A stretch of DNA of 64,000 bases from Glycine soja (GCF_004193775.1 NW_021143923.1:46248-110247), one strand, 5' to 3'. Counted from the stretch's first letter, positions 23,496 to 38,620 are shown. The notes: generated by a model not told the origin, from the sequence alone. Made by a program: numbers and translations.

Positions 23496-26039
23496 TTTAC
23501 ATGGATGTCCGATTAGATCACATAAGATGTCGAGAGGCTCGAATTTGAACAACAGAAGGTCTTGTGAAATTCAAATGGTCATAACTTTTCACACGGATGT
23601 CCGATTCAGGCTTATAATATATCGATACGCTCGAAATTAAACGTCGGAAACTCTCGGGAAATTCAAATGGTCATAACTTTTCAAACGGATGTCCGATTCG
23701 TGCGCATAATATGTCGAGAGGCTCGAATTTGAACAACGGAAGCTCTTGAGAAATCCAAATGGTCATAACTTTTAACACGAATGTCCGATTCAGGCTTATA
23801 ATATATCGATACGCTTGAAATTAAACGTCGAAAACTCTCAGGAAATTCAAATGGTTATAACTTTTCAAACGGATGTCCGATTCTGGCGCATAATATGTCG
23901 AGAGGCTCAAAATTGAACAACGGAAGCTCTTGAGAAATTCAAATTGTCATAACATTTAACTCGAATGTCCAATTTAGGCGCATCACTTATAGTGATATTC
24001 GAAATTGAACAACGGAAGCTCTTGTCAAATTCAAATGGTCATAACTTTTCACACTGAGGTCCGATTCAGGCTTGTAATCTATTGATACGCTCGAAATTAA
24101 ACGTCGGAAACTCTCGGGAAATTCAAATGGTCATAAGTTTTCACACGGATGTCCGATCAGGGCGCATAATATGTCGAGAGGCTCGAAATTGAACAACGGA
24201 AGCTCTTGAGAAATTCAAATGGTCATAACTTTTCACACTGAGGTCCGATTTAGGCTTCCAATATATTGATACGCTAGAAATTAAACATCGGAAGCTCTCG
24301 AAAAATTAAAATGGTCATAACATTTCACACGGATGTCCGATTTGATCGCATAAGATGTCGAGAGGCTCGAATTTGAACAACGGAAGGTCTTGAGAAATTC
24401 AAATTGTCATAACATTTAACTCGAATGTCCAATTTAGGCGCATCACTTATAGTGATATTCGAAATTGAACAACGGAAGCTCTTGTCAAATTCAAATGGTC
24501 ATAACTTTTCACACTGAGGTCCGATTCAGGCTTGTAATCTATTGATACACTCGAAAATAAACGTCGGAAACTCTCGGGAAATTCAAATGGTCATAACTTT
24601 TCACACGGATGTCCGATTCGGGCGCATAATATGTCGAGAGGCAAGAATTTGAACAACAGAATCTCTTGAGAAATTCAAATGGTCATAACTTTTCACACGG
24701 ATGTCCGATTAGGGCGCATAATATGTCGAGAGGCTCGAAATTGAACAACGGAAGCTCTTGAGAAATTCAAATGGTCATAACTTTTCACACGGATGTCCGA
24801 TTAGGGCGCATAATATGTCGAGAGGCTCGAAATTGAACAACCGAAGCTCTTGAGAAATTCAAATGGTCATAACTTTTCACACGGATCTCCGATTCAGGCA
24901 AATCACATATCGAGACGCACAAAATTGAACAACGGAAGCTCTTGAGAAATTCAAATGGTCAGAACTTTTCACACGGATGTTAGATTAAGGCGCATCACAT
25001 ATAGAGACGCTCGAAAATAAACAACGGAAGTTCTCGGGAAATTAAAATGGTCATAACTTTTCACACTGAGGTCCGATTCGGGCGCATAATATGTCGAGAG
25101 GCTCGAAATTGAATAACGGAAGCTCTTGAGAAATTCAAATTGTCATAACTTTTCACACTGAGGTCCGATTCAGGCTTACAATATATTGATACGCTAGAAA
25201 TTAAACATCGGAAGCTCTCGAAAAATTAAAATGGTCATAACATTTCACACGGATGTCCGATTCGATCGCATAAGATGTCGAGAGGCTCGAATTTGAACAA
25301 CGGAAGGTCTTGAAAATTCAAATTGCCATAACATTTAACTCGAATGTCCAATTTAGGCGCATCACTTATAGTGATATTCGAAATTGAACAACGGAAGCTC
25401 TTGTCAAATTCAAATTGTTATAACTTTTCACACTGAGGTCCGATTCAGGCTTGTAATCTATTGATACGCTCGAAATTAAATGTCGAAAACTCTCGGGAAA
25501 TTCAAATGGTCATAACTTTTCACACGGATGTCCGATTCGGGCCCATAATATGTCGAGAGGCTCGAAATTGAACAACGGAAGCTCTTGAGAAATTTAAAAT
25601 TTCATAACATTTAACTCGAATGTCCAATTTAGGCGCATCACTTATAGTGATATTCGAAATTGAACAACGGAAGCTCTAGTCAAATTCAAATGGTCATAAC
25701 TTTTCACACTGAGGTCCGATTCAGGGTTATAATATATTGATACGCTCGAAATTAAACATCGGAAACTCTCGAGAAATTCAAATGGCCATAACTTTTCACA
25801 CGGATGTCCGATTTGGGCGCATAATATGTCGAGAGGCTCGAAATTGAACAACGGAAGGTCTTGAGAAATTCAAATGGTCATAACTTTTCACACGGATGTC
25901 CGATTCAGGCTTATAATCTATCGATACGGTCGAAATTAAACGTCGGAAACTCTCGGGAAATTCAAATGGTCATAACTTTTCACACGGATGTCCGATTCGG
26001 GCGCATAATATGTCGAGAGGCTAGAATTTGAAAAACAGA
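23496..26039. repeat. Mosaic block rich in class G and D' (cttatagtgatattcg) monomers
   Basis: About 28 monomers of classes A, B, G, F and a D variant with cttatagtgatattcg. The lead-in ctctcgaaaaattaaaatgg to an F-G-D' run is found at 24,301 and 25,221, exactly 920 bp (10 x 92) apart, suggesting a 10-mer unit in about 1.5 copies. Monomer tails of the type aaacgtcggaaactctcggg dominate. There is no gene or insertion. Confidence 0.78.
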
Positions 26040-28745
26040 AGCTCTTGAGAAATTCAAATGGTCACAACTTTTCACACGGATCTCCGATTCAGGCAAATCA
26101 CATATTGAGACGCACAAAATTGAACAACGGAAGCTCTTGAGAAATTCAAATGGTCATAACTTTTCACACTGAGGTCCGATTCAGGCTTATAATCTATTGA
26201 TACGCTCGAAATTAAACGTCGGAAACTCTCGGGAAATTCAAATGGTCATAACTTTTCACACGGATGTCCGATTCGGGCCCATAATATGTCGAGAGGCTCG
26301 AAATTGAACAACGGAAGCTCTTGAGAAATTCAAATTGTCATAACATTTAACTCGAATGTCCAATTTAGGCGCATCACTTATAGTGATATTCGAAATTGAA
26401 CAACGGAAGCTCTTGTCAAATTCAAATGGTCATAACTTTTCACACTGAGGTCCGATTCAGGGTTATAATATATTGATACGCTCGAAATTAAACATCGGAA
26501 GCTGTCGAGATATTCAAATGGTCATAACTTTTCACACGGATGTCTGATTCGGGCGCATAATATGTCGAGAGGCTCGAAATTGAACAACAGAAGTTCTTGA
26601 GAAATTCAAATGGTCATAACTTTTCACACGAAATTCCGATTTAGACAAATCACATAACGAGACGCTCAGAATTGAACAACGGAAGCTCTTGAGAAATTCA
26701 ATTGGTCATAACATTTATCTCGAATGTCCAATTTTGGCGCATCACATATAGTGACACTCGAAATTGAACAACGGAAGCTCTCGTGAAATTCAAATGGTCA
26801 TAACTTTTCACACGGATGTCCGATTCAGGCTTATAATATATCGATACGTAGGAAATTAAACATCGGAAAATCTCGAGAAATTCAAATGGCCATAACTTTT
26901 CACACGGATGTCCGATTCGGGCGCATAATATGTCGAGAGGCTCGAAATTGAACAACGGAAGCTCTTGAGAAATTCAAATGGTCATAACTTTTCACACTGA
27001 GGTCCGATTCAGGCTTACAATATATTGATACGCTAGAAATTAAACATCGGTAGCTCTCGAAAAATTAAAATGGTCATAACATTTCACACGGATGTCCGAT
27101 TCGATCGCATAAGATGTCGAGAGGCTCGAATTTGAACAACGGAGGGTCTTGAGAAATTCAAATTGCCATAACATTTAACTCGAATGCCCAATTTAGGCGC
27201 ATCACTTATAGTGATATTCGAAATTGAACAACGGAAGCTCTTGTCAAATTCAAATGGTTATAACTTTTCACACTGAGGTCCGATTCAGGTTTATAATATA
27301 TCGATACGCTCGAAATTAAACATTGGAAACTCTCGAGAAATTCAAATGGCCATAACTTTTAACACGGATGTCCGATTCAGGCGCATAATATGTCGAGAGG
27401 CTCGAAATTGAACAACGGAAGCTCTTGAGAAATTCAAATGGTCATAACTTTTCACACGGATGTCTGATTCAGGCTTATAATCTATCGATACGGTCGAAAT
27501 TAAACGTCGGAAACTCTCGGGAAATTCAAATGGTCATAACTTTTCACACGGATGTCCGATTCGGGCGCATAATATGTCGAGAGGCTAGAATTTGAACAAC
27601 AGAAGCTCTTGAGAAATTCAAATGGTCATAACTTTTCACACGGATGTCCGATTCAGGCTTATAATATATCGATACGCTCGAAATTAAACGTTGGAAACTC
27701 TCGGGAAATTCAAATGGTCATAACTTTTCACACGGATGTCCGATTAGCGTGCATAATATGTCGAGAGGCTCGAAATTGAACAACGGAAGCTCTTGAGAAA
27801 TTCAAATGGTCATAACTTTTCACACGGATCTCCGATTCAGGCAAATCACATATTAAGACGCACAAAATTGAACAACGGAAGCTCTTGAGAAATTCAAATG
27901 GTCATAACTTTTCACACTGAGGTCCGATTCAGGCTTATAATCTATTGATACGCTCGAAATTAAACGTCGGAAACTCTCGGGAAATTCAAATGGTCATAAC
28001 TTTTCACACGGATGTCCGATTCGGGCCCATAATATGTCGAGAGGCTCGAAATTGAACAACGGAAGCTCTTGAGAAATTCAAATTGTCATAACATTTAACT
28101 CGAATGTCCAATTTAGGCGCATCACTTATAGTGATATTCGAAATTGAACAACGGAAGCTCTTGTCAAATTCAAATGGTCATAACTTTTCACACTGAGGTC
28201 CGATTCAGGGTTATAATATATTGATACGCTCGAAATTAAACATCGGAAGCTGTCGAGATATTCAAATGGTCATAACTTTTCACACGGATGTCTGATTCGG
28301 GCGCATAATATGTCGAGAGGCTCGAAATTGAACAACAGAAGTTCTTGAGAAATTCAAATGGTCATAACTTTTCACACGAAATTCCGATTTAGACAAATCA
28401 CATAACGAGACGCTCAGAATTGAACAACGGAAGCTCTTGAGAAATTCAATTGGTCATAACATTTAACTCGAATGTCCAATTTTGGCGCATCACATATAGT
28501 GACACTCGAAATTGAACAACGGAAGCTCTCGTGAAATTCAAATGGTCATAACTTTTCACACGGATGTCCTATTCAGGCTTATAATATATCGATACGCAGG
28601 AAATTAAACATCGGAAAATCTCGAGAAATTCAAATGGCCATAACTTTTCACACGGATGTCCGATTCGGGCGCATAATATGTCGAGAGGCTCGAAATTGAA
28701 CAACGGAAGCTCTTGAGAAATTCAAATGGTCATAACTTTTCACAC
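26040..28745. repeat. 19-mer higher-order repeat, 1,748 bp, about 1.5 copies
   Basis: The gatctccgattcaggcaaat monomer is at 26,081 and 27,829, and the marker cacacgaaattccgatttag places aaattccg at 26,631 and 28,379. Both offsets are 1,748 bp, exactly 19 x 92. Shared oddities include gcccataatatgtcgag, gaagctgtcgagatattc, gttcttgag, caattggtcataac and ggaaaatctcgag. A related, more diverged copy of the attccgatttagac monomer at 30.77 kb shows that the unit once extended further right. Confidence 0.9.
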
Positions 28746-31059
28746 GGATGTCCGATTCAGGCTTATAATATATCGATACGCTCGAAATCAAACGTTGGAA
28801 ACTCTCGGGAAATTCAAATGGTCATAACTTTTCACACGGATGTCCGATTAGGGCGCATAATATGTCGAGAGGCTCGAAATTGAACAACGGAAGCTCTTGA
28901 GAAATTCAAATGGTCATAACTTTTCACACGGATCTCCGATTCAAGCAAATCACATATCGAGACGCACAAAATTGAACAACGGAAGCTCTTGAGAAATTCA
29001 AATGGTCATAACTTTTCACACGGATGTTAGATTAAGGCGCATCACATATAGAGACGCTCGAAAATAAACAACGGAAGTTCTCAGGAAATTAAAATGGTCA
29101 TAACTTTTCACACTGAGGTTCGATTCAGGCTTATAATATATTGATACGTTCGAAATTAAACATCGGAAGCTGTCGAGATATTCAAATGGTCATAACTTTT
29201 CACACGGATGTCCGATTCAGGCTTATAATATATCGATACGCTCGAAATTAAACATCGGAAACTCTCGAGAAATTCAAATGGCCATAACTTTTCACACGGA
29301 TGTCCGATTCGGGCGCATAACATGTCGAGAGGCTCGAAATTGAACAACGGAAGGTCTTGAGAAATTCAAATGGTCATAACTTTTCACACTGAGGTCCGAT
29401 TTAGGCTTACAATATATTGATACGCTAGAAATTAAACATCGGAAGCTCTCGAAAAATTAAAATGGTCATAACATTTCACACGGATGTCCGATTTGATCGC
29501 ATAAGATGTCGAGAGGCTCGAATTTAAACAACGGAAGGTCTTGAGAAATTCAAATTGTCATAACATTTAACTCGAATGTCCAATTTAGGCGCATCACTTA
29601 TAGTGATATTCGAAATTGAACAACGGAATCTCTTGTCAAATTCAAATGGTCATAACTTTTCACACTGAGGTCCGATTCAGGCTTATAATCTATTGATACG
29701 CTCGAAATTAAACGTCGGAAACTCTCGGGAAATTCAAATGGTCATAACTTTTCACACGGATGTCCGATTCAGGCCCATAATATGTCGAGAGGCTCGAAAT
29801 TGAACAACGGAAGCTCTTGAGAAATTCAAATTGTCATAACATTTAACTCGAATGTCCAATTTAGACGCATCACTTATAGTGATATTCGAAATTGAACAAC
29901 GGAAGCTCTTGTCAAATTCAAATGGTCATAAATTTTCACACTGAGGTCCGATTCACGGTTATAATATATCAATACGCTCGAAATTAAACATCGGAAACTC
30001 TCGAGAAATTCAAATGGCCATAACTTTTCACACGGATGTCCGATTTGGGCGCATAATATGTCGAGAGGCTCGACATTGAACAACGGAAGGTCTTGAGAAA
30101 TTCAAATGGTCATAACTTTTCACACGGATGTCCGATTCGGGCGCATAATATGTCGAGAGGCTAGAATTTGAACAACAGAAGCTCTTGAGAAATTCAAATG
30201 GTCATAACTGTTCACACGGATGTCCGATTCATGCTTATAATATATCGATACGCTCGAAATCAAACGTTGGAAACTCTCAGGAAATTCAAATGGTCATAAC
30301 TTTTCACACGGATGTCCGATTAGGGCGCATAATATGTCGAGAGGCTCGAAATTGAACAACGGAAGCTCTTGAGAAATTCAAATGGTCATAACTTTTCACA
30401 CGGATCTCCGATTCAGGCAAATCACATATCGAGACGCACAAAATTGAACAACGGGAGCTCTTGAGAAATTCAAATGGTCAGAACTTTTCACACGGATGTT
30501 AGATTAAGGCGCATCACATATAGAGACGCTCGAAAATAAACATCGGAAGATCTCGGGAAATTAAAATGGTCATAACTTTTCACACTGAGGTCCGATTCAG
30601 GCTTATAATATATTCATACGCTCGAAATTAAACATCGGAAGCTGTCGAGATATTCAAATGGTCATAACTTTTCACACGGATGTCCAATTCGGGCGCATAA
30701 TATGTCGAGAGGCTCGAAATTGAACAATAGAAGCTCTTGAGAAATTCAAATGGTCATAACTTTTCAAACGGAATTCCGATTTAGACAAATCACATAATGA
30801 GACGCTCAGAATTGAACAACGGAAGCACTTGAGGAATTCAATTGGTCATAACATTTAACTCGAATGTCCAATTTTTGCGCATCACATATAGTGACACTCG
30901 AAATTGAAGAACGGAAGCTCTCGTGAAATTCAAATAGTCATAAGTTTTCACACGGATGTCCAATTTAGGATTATAATATATCGATAGGCTCGAAATTAAA
31001 CATCGGAAACTCTCGAGAAATTCAAATGGCCATAACTTTTCACACGGATGTCCGATTCG
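28746..31059. repeat. Mosaic block related to the 19-mer HOR
   Basis: It re-uses the variants of 24-28.7 kb in a different order: gatctccgattca C monomers at 28.93 and 30.40 kb, a gatcgcataagatg G monomer at 29.5 kb, cttatagtgatattcg D' monomers at 29.6 and 29.87 kb, and attccgatttagac at 30.77 kb. It looks like a diverged flank of the 1,748-bp unit. No gene is present. Confidence 0.76.
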
Positions 31060-34000
31060 GGCGCATAATATGTCGAGAGGCTCGAAATTGAACAACGGAA
31101 GCTCTTGAGAAATTCAAATGGTCATAAATTTTCACACAGAGGTCCGATTCAGGCTTATAATATATCGATACGCTCGAAATTAAACATCGCAAACTCTCAA
31201 GAAGTTCAAATGGTCATAACGTTTCACACGGATGTCCGATTCGATCGCATAAGATGTCGAGAGGCTCGAATTTGAACAACGGAAGCTCTTGAGAAATTCA
31301 AATGGTCATAACTTTTCACACGGATGTCCGATTCAGGCTTATAATATATTGATACGCTCGAAATTAAACATCGGAAACTCGAAAGAAATTCAAATGGTCA
31401 TAACTTTTCACACGGATGTCCGCTTCGATCGCATAAGATGTCAAGAGGCTCGAATTTGAACAACGGAAGCTCTTGAGAAATTCAAATGGTCATAACTTTT
31501 CACACTGAGTTCCGATCCGGGCTTATAATATATCGATATGCACGAAATTAAACAACGGAAACTCTCGAGAAATTCAAATGGTCATAACTTTTCACACGGA
31601 TGTCCGATTCGGGCGCATAATATGTCGAGAGGCTAGAAATTGAACAACAGAAGCTCTTGAGAAATTCAAATGGTCATAACTTTTCATAGGATTTACGATT
31701 CAGGCTTATAATATATCGATACGCTCGAAATTAAACATAGGAAGCTCTCGAGATATTCAAATGGTCATAACTTTTCACACGGATGTCCGATTCGGGCGCA
31801 TAATATGTCGAGAAGCTCGAAATTGAACAACCGAAGCTCTTGAGAAATTCAAATGGTTATAACTTTTCACACGGATGTCCGATTCAGGCGTATAATATAT
31901 CGATACGCTCGAAATTAAACATCGGAAGCTCTCGAGATATTCAAATGGTCATAACTTTTCACACGGATGTCCGATTCGGGCGCATAATATGTCGAGAAGC
32001 TCGAAATTGAACTACGGAAGCTCTTGAGAAATTCAAATGGTCATAACTTTTCACACGGATGTCCGATTCAGGCTTATAATATATCGATACGCTCGAAATT
32101 AAACATCGGAAACTCTCGGGAAATTCAAATAGTCATAACTATTCACACGGATGTCCGATTCGGGCGCATAATATGTCGAGAGGCTCGAAATTGAACAACG
32201 GAAGCTCTTGAGAAATTCAACTGGTATAACTTTTCACACGGATGTCCGATTCAGGCAAATCACATGTCAAGACGCTCAAAATTAAACAACGGAAGCTTAT
32301 GAGAAATTCAAATGGTCATAACTTTTCACACGAATGTCTGATTCAGGCACTTAATATGTCGAGAAGCTCGATATTGAACAATGAAAGTTCTTTAGAAATC
32401 CAAATGGTCATAACTTTTCACACGGATGTCCGATTCATGCTTATAATATATCGATACGCTCGAAATTAAACATCGGAAACTCTCGAGAAATTCAAATGGC
32501 CATAACTTTTCACACGGATGTCCGATTCGGTCGCATAATATGTCGAGAGGCTCGAAATTGAACAACGGAAGGTCTTGAGAAATTCAAATGGTCATAACTT
32601 TTCACACGGATGTCCGATTCAGGCAAATCACATATCGAGACGCTCAAAACTGAACAACGGAAGCTCTTGAGAAATTCAACTGGTATAACTTTTCACACGG
32701 ATGTCCGATTCAGGCAAATCACATATCGAGAAGCTCGAAATTGAACAACGGAAGCTCTAGAGAAATTCAAATCGTCATAACTTTTCACACGGATGTCCGA
32801 TTCAAGCTTATAATATATCGATACGCTCGAAATTAAACATCGGAAACTATCGCGAAATTCAAATGGTCATAACTTTTCACACGGATATCCGATTCGGGCA
32901 CATAATATGTCGAGAGGCTCGAAATTGAACAACGGAAGCTCTTGAGAAATTCAAATGGTCATAAATTTTCACACAGAGGTCCGATTCAGGCTTATAATAT
33001 ATCGATACGCTCGAAATTAAATATCGCAAACTCTCAAGAAGTTCAAATGGTCATAACGTTTCACACGGATGTCCGATTCGATCGCATAAGATGTCGAGAG
33101 GCTCGAATTTGAACAACGGAAGCTCTTGAGAAATTCAAATGGTCATAACTTTTCACACGGATGTCCGATTCAGGCTTATAATATATTGATACGCTCGAAA
33201 TTAAACATCGGAAACTCTCAAGAAATTCAAATGGTCATAACTTTTCACACGGATGTCCGCTTCGATCGCATAAGATGTCAAGAGGCTCGAATTTGAACAA
33301 CGGAAGCTCTTGAGAAATTCAAATGGTCATAACTTTTCACACTGAGTTCCGATCCGGGCTTATAATATATCGATATGCACGAAATTAAACAACGGAAACT
33401 CTCGAGAAATTCAAATGGTCATAACTTTTCACACGGATGTCCGATTCGGGCGCATAATATGTCGAGAGGCTAGAAATTGAACAACAGAAGCTCTTGAGAA
33501 ATTCAAATGGTCATAACTTTTCATAGGATTTCTGATTCAGGCTTATAATATATCGATACGCTCGAAATTAAACATAGGAAGCTCTCGAGATATTCAAATG
33601 GTCATAACTTTTCACACGGATGTCCGATTCGGGCGCATAATATGTCGAGAAGCTCGAAATTGAACAACCGAAGCTCTTGAGAAATTCAAATGGTTATAAC
33701 TTTTCACACGGATGTCCGATTCAGGCGTATAATATATCGATACGCTCGAAATTAAACATCGGAAGCTCTCGAGATATTCAAATGGTCATAACTTTTCACA
33801 CGGATGTCCGATTCGGGCGCATAATATGTCGAGAAGCTCGAAATTGAACTACGGAAGCTCTTGAGAAATTCAAATGGTCATAACTTTTCACACGGATGTC
33901 CGATTCAGGCTTATAATATATCGATACGCTCGAAATTAAACATCGGAAACTCTCGGGAAATTCAAATAGTCATAACTATTCACACGGATGTTCGATTCGG

Positions 34001-36640
34001 GCGCATAATATGTCGAGAGGCTCGAAATTGAACAACGGAAGCTCTTGAGAAATTCAACTGGTATAACTTTTCACACGGATGTCCGATTCAGGCAAATCAC
34101 ATGTCAAGACGCTCAAAATTAAACAACGGAAGCTTATGAGAAATTCAAATGGTCATAACTTTTCACACGAATGTCTGATTCAGGCACTTAATTTGTCGAG
34201 AAGCTCGATATTGAACAATGAAAGTTCTTTAGAAATCCAAATGGTCATAACTTTTCACACGGATGTCCGATTCATGCTTATAATATATCGATACGCTCGA
34301 AATTAAACATCGGAAACTCTCGAGAAATTCAAATGGCCATAACTTTTCACACGGATGTCCGATTCGGTCGCATAATATGTCGAGAGGCTCGAAATTGAAC
34401 AACGGAAGGTCTTGAGAAATTCAAATGGTCATAACTTTTCACACGGATGTCCGATTCAGGCAAATCACATATCGAGACGCTCAAAACTGAACAACGGAAG
34501 CTCTTGAGAAATTCAACTGGTATAACTTTTCACACGGATGTCCGATTCAGGCAAATCACATATCGAGAAGCTCGAAATTGAACAACGGAAGCTCTTGAGA
34601 AATTCAAATGGTCATAAATTTTCACACGGATGTCCGATTCAAGCTTATAATATATCGATACGCTCGAAATTAAACATCGGAAACTCTCGGAAAATTCAAA
34701 TAGTCATAACTTTTCACAAGGATATCCGATTCGGGTGCATAATATGTCGAGAAGCTCGAAATTGAACAACGGAAGATCTTGAGAAATTCAAATCGTCATA
34801 ACTTTTCACACGGATGTCCGATTCAAGCTTATAATATATCGATACGCTCGAAATTAAACATCGGAAACTATCGCGAAATTCAAATGGTCATAACTTTTCA
34901 CACGGATATCCGATTCGGGCACATAATATGTCGAGAGGCTCGAAATTGAACAACGGAAGCTCTTGAGAAATTCAAATGGTCATAAATTTTCACACAGAGG
35001 TCCGATTCAGGCTTATAATATATCGATACGCTCGAAATTAAATATCGCAAACTCTCAAGAAGTTCAAATGGTCATAACGTTTCACACGGATGTCCGATTC
35101 GATCGCATAAGATGTCGAGAGGCTCGAATTTGAACAACGGAAGCTCTTGAGAAATTCAAATGGTCATAACTTTTCACACGGATGTCCGATTCAGGCTTAT
35201 AATATATTGATACGCTCGAAATTAAACATCGGAAACTCTCAAGAAATTCAAATGGTCATAACTTTTCACACGGATGTCCGCTTCGATCGCATAAGATGTC
35301 AAGAGGCTCGAATTTGAACAACGGAAGCTCTTGAGAAATTCAAATGGTCATAACTTTTCACACTGAGTTCCGATCCGGGCTTATAATATATCGATATGCA
35401 CGAAATTAAACAACGGAAACTCTCGAGAAATTCAAATGGTCATAACTTTTCACACGGATGTCCGATTCGGGCGCATAATATGTCGAGAGGCTAGAAATTG
35501 AACAACAGAAGCTCTTGAGAAATTCAAATGGTCATAACTTTTCATAGGATTTCTGATTCAGGCTTATAATATATCGATACGCTCGAAATTAAACATAGGA
35601 AGCTCTCGAGATATTCAAATGGTCATAACTTTTCACACGGATGTCCGATTCGGGCGCATAATATGTCGAGAAGCTCGAAATTGAACAACCGAAGCTCTTG
35701 AGAAATTCAAATGGTTATAACTTTTCACACGGATGTCCGATTCAGGCGTATAATATATCGATACGCTCGAAATTAAACATCGGAAGCTCTCGAGATATTC
35801 AAATGGTCATAACTTTTCACACGGATGTCCGATTCGGGCGCATAATATGTCGAGAAGCTCGAAATTGAACTACGGAAGCTCTTGAGAAATTCAAATGGTC
35901 ATAACTTTTCACACGGATGTCCGATTCAGGCTTATAATATATCGATACGCTCGAAATTAAACATCGGAAACTCTCGGGAAATTCAAATAGTCATAACTAT
36001 TCACACGGATGTTCGATTCGGGCGCATAATATGTCGAGAGGCTCGAAATTGAACAACGGAAGCTCTTGAGAAATTCAACTGGTATAACTTTTCACACGGA
36101 TGTCCGATTCAGGCAAATCACATGTCAAGACGCTCAAAATTAAACAACGGAAGCTTATGAGAAATTCAAATGGTCATAACTTTTCACACGAATGTCTGAT
36201 TCAGGCACTTAATTTGTCGAGAAGCTCGATATTGAACAATGAAAGTTCTTTAGAAATCCAAATGGTCATAACTTTTCACACGGATGTCCGATTCATGCTT
36301 ATAATATATCGATACGCTCGAAATTAAACATCGGAAACTCTCGAGAAATTCAAATGGCCATAACTTTTCACACGGATGTCCGATTCGGTCGCATAATATG
36401 TCGAGAGGCTCGAAATTGAACAACGGAAGGTCTTGAGAAATTCAAATGGTCATAACTTTTCACACGGATGTCCGATTCAGGCAAATCACATATCGAGACG
36501 CTCAAAACTGAACAACGGAAGCTCTTGAGAAATTCAACTGGTATAACTTTTCACACGGATGTCCGATTCAGGCAAATCACATATCGAGAAGCTCGAAATT
36601 GAACAACGGAAGCTCTAGAGAAATTCAAATGGTCATAACT
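31060..36640. repeat. 20/22-mer higher-order repeat, 1,837 and 2,021 bp, three copies
   Basis: The marker cataaattttcacacagagg places aaattttcacacaga at 31,126, 32,963 and 34,984, giving unit lengths of 1,837 bp (20 monomers minus 3 bp) and 2,021 bp (22 monomers minus 3 bp). Other repeated oddities are ttttcataggatt, gatccgggcttataat, cgcttcgatcgcataag, caactggtataac, atgtcaagacgctc and gttctttagaaatcc. The second unit carries two extra monomers at about 34,590-34,780 (cataaattttcacacggatg and acaaggatatccgattcggg) that the first lacks, explaining the 184-bp difference. Copies are almost identical over several hundred bases at a time. The third copy ends near 36,640. Confidence 0.92.
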
Positions 36641-38620
36641 TTTCACACGGATGTCCGATTCAAGCTTATAATATATCGATACGCTCGAAATTAAACATCG
36701 GAAACTGTCGGGAAATTCAAATAGTCATAACTTTTCACACGGATGTCCGATTCGGACGCATAATATGTCGAGAAGCTCAAAATTGAAAAACGGAAGATCT
36801 TGAGAAATTCAAATAGTCATAACTTTTCTAACGGATGTCCAATTCAGACTTATAATATATCGATACGCTCGAAATTAAACATCGGAAACTCTCAAGAAAT
36901 TCAAATGGTCATAACTTTTCACACGGATATCCGATTCGATCGCATAAGATGTCCAGAGGCTTGAATTTGAACAACAGACGCTCTTGAGAAATTCAAATGG
37001 TCATAACGTTTCACACGGATGTCCAATTCAGGCTTATAATATATTGATACGCTCGAAATTAAACATCGGAAACTCTCAAGAAATTCAAATGGTCATAACT
37101 TTTCACACGGATGTCCGATTCGATCGCATAAGATGTCGAGAGGCTCGAATTTGAACAACGGAAGCTCTTGAGAAATTCAAATGGTCATAACTTTTCACAC
37201 TAAGTTCCGATCCGGGCTTATAATATATCGATATGCACGAAATTAAACAACGGAAACTCTCGAGAAATTCAAATGGTCATAACTTTTCACACGGATGTCC
37301 GATTTGGGCGCATAATATGTCGACAGGCTAGAAATTGAACAACGGAAGCTCTTGAGAAATTCAAATGGTCATAACTTTTCATAGGATTTCCGATTCAGGC
37401 TTATAATATATCGATACGCTCGAAATTAAACATCGGAAACTCTCGCAAATTCAAATGGTCATAAATTTTCACACGGATGTCCGTTTCGGGCACATAATAT
37501 GTCTAGAAGCTCGAAATTGAACAACGGAAGCTCTTGAGAAATTCAACTGGTATAACTTTTCACACGGATGTCCGATTCAGGCAAATCACATATCGAGACG
37601 CTCAAAATTGAACAACGGAAGCTCTTGCGAAATTCAACTAGTATAACTTTTCACACGGATGTCCGATTCAGGCAAATCACATATCGAGAAGCTCGAAATT
37701 GAACAACGGAAGCTCTTGAGAAATTCAAATGGTCATAAATTTTCACACGGATGTCCGATTCAAGCTTATAATATATCGATACGCTCGAAATTAAACATCG
37801 GAAATTCTCGGAAAATTCAAATAGTCATAACTTTTCACAAGGATATCCGATTCGGGTGCATAATATGTCGAGAAGCTCGAAATTGAACAACGGAAGATCT
37901 TGAGAAATTCAAATCGTCATAACTTTTCACACGGATGTCCGATTCAAGCTTATAATATATCGATACGCTCGAAATTAAACATCGAAAACTATCGCGAAAT
38001 TCAAATGGTCATAACTTTTCACACGGATATCCGATTCGGGCACATAATATGTCAAGAAGCTCGAAATTGAACAACGGAAGTTCTTGAGAAATTCAAATGG
38101 TCTTAACTTTTCACACGGATGTTCGATTCTGGCGCATAATATGACTACAAGCTCGAAATTGAACAATGGAAGCTCTTGAGAAATTCAAATGGTCATAACT
38201 TTTCACACGAATGTCCGATTCAGGCTTATAATATATCGAGATGTTCGAAATTGAATAACGGAAGCTCTTGAGAATTTCACATGGTCATAAGTTGTCACAC
38301 TCGGGTCCGATTCAGGCTTATAATATATCGAGACGCTCAAAATTAAACATCGGAAGCTCTCGAGAAATTCAATTGGTCATAATTTTTCACACGGATGTCC
38401 GATTCGGGCGCATAGTATGTCGAGACGCTCGAAATTGAACAACGAAAGCTCTCGAGAAATTCAAATGGTCATAACTTTTCACTCGGATGTCCGATTCAGG
38501 CGTATCACATATAGACACGCTCGTAAATGCACAACGGAAGCTCTCGTGAAATTCAAATGGTCATAACTTTTCACACGGATGTCCGATTCAGGCGTATAAT
38601 ATATCGATACGCTCGAAATT
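36640..38620. repeat. Transitional block between two HOR systems
   Basis: The left part is a diverged partial copy of the 20/22-mer (gatccgggcttataat at 37.21 kb, ttttcataggatttccg at 37.38 kb, and the two extra monomers of 34.6 kb again at 37.72-37.9 kb, offset 3,121 bp). From about 38.0 kb it introduces variants that define the next system: ctatcgcgaaattc, ggtcttaacttttc, atatcgagatgttcg and agttgtcacactcgggtcc. Confidence 0.8.
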
